NCBI GenBank assembly: GCA_007133115.1
Contig: SLNI01000275.1
Location: 1-6,519 of the forward strand
Source of the DNA: Thioalkalivibrio sp.
GTDB lineage: Bacteria > Pseudomonadota > Gammaproteobacteria > Ectothiorhodospirales > Ectothiorhodospiraceae
Length of the DNA: 6,519 nucleotides
Reading direction: 5' to 3'
This document shows positions 5,367-6,519 of this stretch, piece after piece (positions within the stretch are counted from its first letter, which is position 1; every line of letters starts with the position of its first letter). The position numbers and the translations under genes were made by a program. The notes below the pieces were generated by a model. That model had not been told where the DNA came from and made no database searches. It was given only the letters and a program-made list of their open reading frames with translations.

Positions 5367-6470
5367 ATGGACCTTTCCTTCGGCCGAGAGAGCATGACCG
5401 AAAGCCTGCAGCGTATCGTGGGTGCCGCCGAGAAGCGGTTGACCATGCCGATTCTTGGTAACGCCCGGATACGATCCTCCGACGGAGGCGGTATCCGGTT
5501 GGACACCACCGACCTCGAGCTGGCCTGGCGTGCGACGGCTGAAGGAAACATCTCAGAGAACGTCGATACGACGGTTTCGGTGCGAAAGCTGCTCGATATC
5601 GTGAAGGCCGCGCCAGCGGACGCAACTGTGCAGGCCCGGGTTGAAGGTGAACGATTGACGGTCGGGTTTGGAAAGTCGCGTTTCAGTCTGGCGACACTGC
5701 CGGGTCACGACTTTCCGGAGTGGGAAGCCGCGGAGATCGAGCATTGGCTGGAGATCCCGCAGCGATTGCTGCGCAGACTGATCGAAGCCACGATGTTTTC
5801 GATGGCCCAGCAGGACGTTCGGTACTACCTGCAGGGCCTGCTGCTCGTCGCGCAGGGTTCGTTACTCCGGGCAGTGGCGACGGACGGCCATCGTCTGGCG
5901 ATGAACGAAGCGACCCTGGAAACGACGATCGGGGCGGATCAGGAGTGTATCGTTCCGCGCAAGACCGTCCAGGAACTCCGCCGAAATCTTCTGGATGACG
6001 AGACGCCGGTACGGGTTGGGTTTGCGCCTGGACAGGTGGCCTTCGATTTCGGGACAGCGCGTCTGACCAGCAAGGTGATTGACGGCCGGTTTCCGGACTA
6101 CGAACGCGTAATTCCGAAGGATCTCCCAGGCAGCCTCACGGTCGATCGGGAAGTTCTGCGGCAGGCGTTGGCACGGGTCGCGATCGTTGCCAGCGACAAG
6201 TACCGCGGGGTGCGCTTGATGGTCGGGAAGGACGGCTGTCGACTGGTTACGCACAACGCCGAGCGTGAAGAAGCCGAAGAATCGCTTTCCGCGGAGTACG
6301 AGGGTGACGACGTGGAAATCGGATTCAATCTGAACTACCTGGTCGATGTGATGAATGCGATCGGGGCCGATCGGATTCACATGGCGCTTCGAGATGGGAA
6401 TTCGTCCGCGTTGATTCAGGCGGATCCCGCCGACCAGGCCCGTTACGTTGTGATGCCGATGCGGCTGTAG
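5367..6470 (+). CDS. dnaN: DNA polymerase III subunit beta (sliding clamp)
   Basis: DnaN forms the dimeric ring that tethers DNA polymerases and other partners to DNA. The 367-residue product, against 366 in E. coli, aligns along its whole length: TMPILGNARI (26-35), TTDLEL (47-52), FGKSRFSLATLPGHDFPEW (101-119), LIEATMFSMAQQDVRYYLQG (138-157), ATDGHRLA (171-178), TSKVIDGRFPDYERVIPK (234-251), KYRGVRL (278-284), EEAEE (301-305) and the terminal YVVMPMRL. The last segment forms part of the hydrophobic pocket for clamp-binding motifs. The ATG at 5367 has AGGA 9 bases upstream (5354-5357). It lies 242 bases downstream of dnaA, and recF would be the expected next gene. Confidence 0.98.
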   Translation: MDLSFGRESMTESLQRIVGAAEKRLTMPILGNARIRSSDGGGIRLDTTDLELAWRATAEGNISENVDTTVSVRKLLDIVKAAPADATVQARVEGERLTVGFGKSRFSLATLPGHDFPEWEAAEIEHWLEIPQRLLRRLIEATMFSMAQQDVRYYLQGLLLVAQGSLLRAVATDGHRLAMNEATLETTIGADQECIVPRKTVQELRRNLLDDETPVRVGFAPGQVAFDFGTARLTSKVIDGRFPDYERVIPKDLPGSLTVDREVLRQALARVAIVASDKYRGVRLMVGKDGCRLVTHNAEREEAEESLSAEYEGDDVEIGFNLNYLVDVMNAIGADRIHMALRDGNSSALIQADPADQARYVVMPMRL

Positions 6471-6509
6471 GGTTTCCATCCGCGTCCGCTCGCGAAACGA
6501 TGGGAACCC
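6470..6509 (+). promoter_or_regulatory. Hairpin immediately after dnaN
   Basis: GGGTTTCCATC (6470-6480) pairs with GATGGGAACCC (6499-6509) over 11 positions including one G-U. Inside, CGCG (6481-6484) can pair with CGCG (6491-6494) around a 6-base loop, leaving AAAC bulged. The stem begins at the last base of the dnaN stop codon. No T-tract follows in the 10 bases left in the window, so an intrinsic terminator is not supported. It may stabilise the dnaN mRNA or attenuate read-through into the next gene. No coding start is visible in 6471-6519. Confidence 0.45.
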
Positions 6510-6519
6510 ACCAAATCAT

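Noticed and set aside
5862..6479. Minus-strand open frame of 205 codons inside dnaN
   Set aside because: Antisense shadow of dnaN; no promoter or ribosome-binding site and no recognisable domain.
1..6519. An undescribed system, mobile element, CRISPR array or RNA gene
   Set aside because: Every long stretch is explained by conserved housekeeping genes in their standard order; the only gaps over 100 bases are the rpmH/dnaA and dnaA/dnaN control regions.

Overview
The window is a conserved chromosomal replication-origin neighbourhood of a GC-rich gammaproteobacterium. The gene order mnmE-yidC-yidD-rnpA-rpmH (minus strand), divergent from dnaA-dnaN (plus strand), is the classic gammaproteobacterial oriC block. 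Protein details fit that class: DnaN ends in YVVMPMRL, L34 begins MKRTFQPS, and YidC has the long periplasmic domain of Gram-negative bacteria. The YidC N-terminus and the general style recall Ectothiorhodospiraceae/Chromatiales, but that finer placement is from memory and is weak.

Layout. Bases 1-3626 hold a tightly packed minus-strand operon read right to left: rpmH (ribosomal protein L34), rnpA (RNase P protein), yidD (membrane insertion factor), yidC (inner-membrane insertase) and mnmE (tRNA-modifying GTPase, cut by the left edge after residue 377). rnpA and yidD overlap by 4 bases, yidD/yidC and yidC/mnmE are separated by less than 10 bases, and only rpmH-rnpA has a real gap (37 bases), which holds a strong predicted hairpin over the rnpA ribosome-binding site. 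Bases 3627-3792 are the divergent rpmH/dnaA control region, with a candidate rpmH promoter and a weak DnaA-box-like site. dnaA (3793-5124, GTG start) is followed by a 242-base intergenic region with one perfect DnaA box, a 9-bp inverted repeat around it, a 50-base tract that is 84% A+T, and a GC-cluster/trinucleotide run resembling a DnaA-trio. dnaN (5367-6470) follows, and the last 49 bases hold a hairpin but no gene. recF would be expected just beyond the right edge but is not seen.

Functionally, dnaA and dnaN supply the initiator and the sliding clamp. The minus operon links ribosome production (L34), tRNA maturation (RNase P), membrane insertion (YidD/YidC) and tRNA wobble modification (MnmE). 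The divergent layout is consistent with both arms being transcribed away from an origin in or near dnaA, so most genes are co-directional with replication.

All genes appear intact apart from the edge-truncated mnmE. I see no mobile element, CRISPR, tRNA or rRNA, and no sign of an undescribed accessory system. The points worth a second look are regulatory: the origin architecture, the structured rnpA leader, and the frequent use of non-ATG starts.
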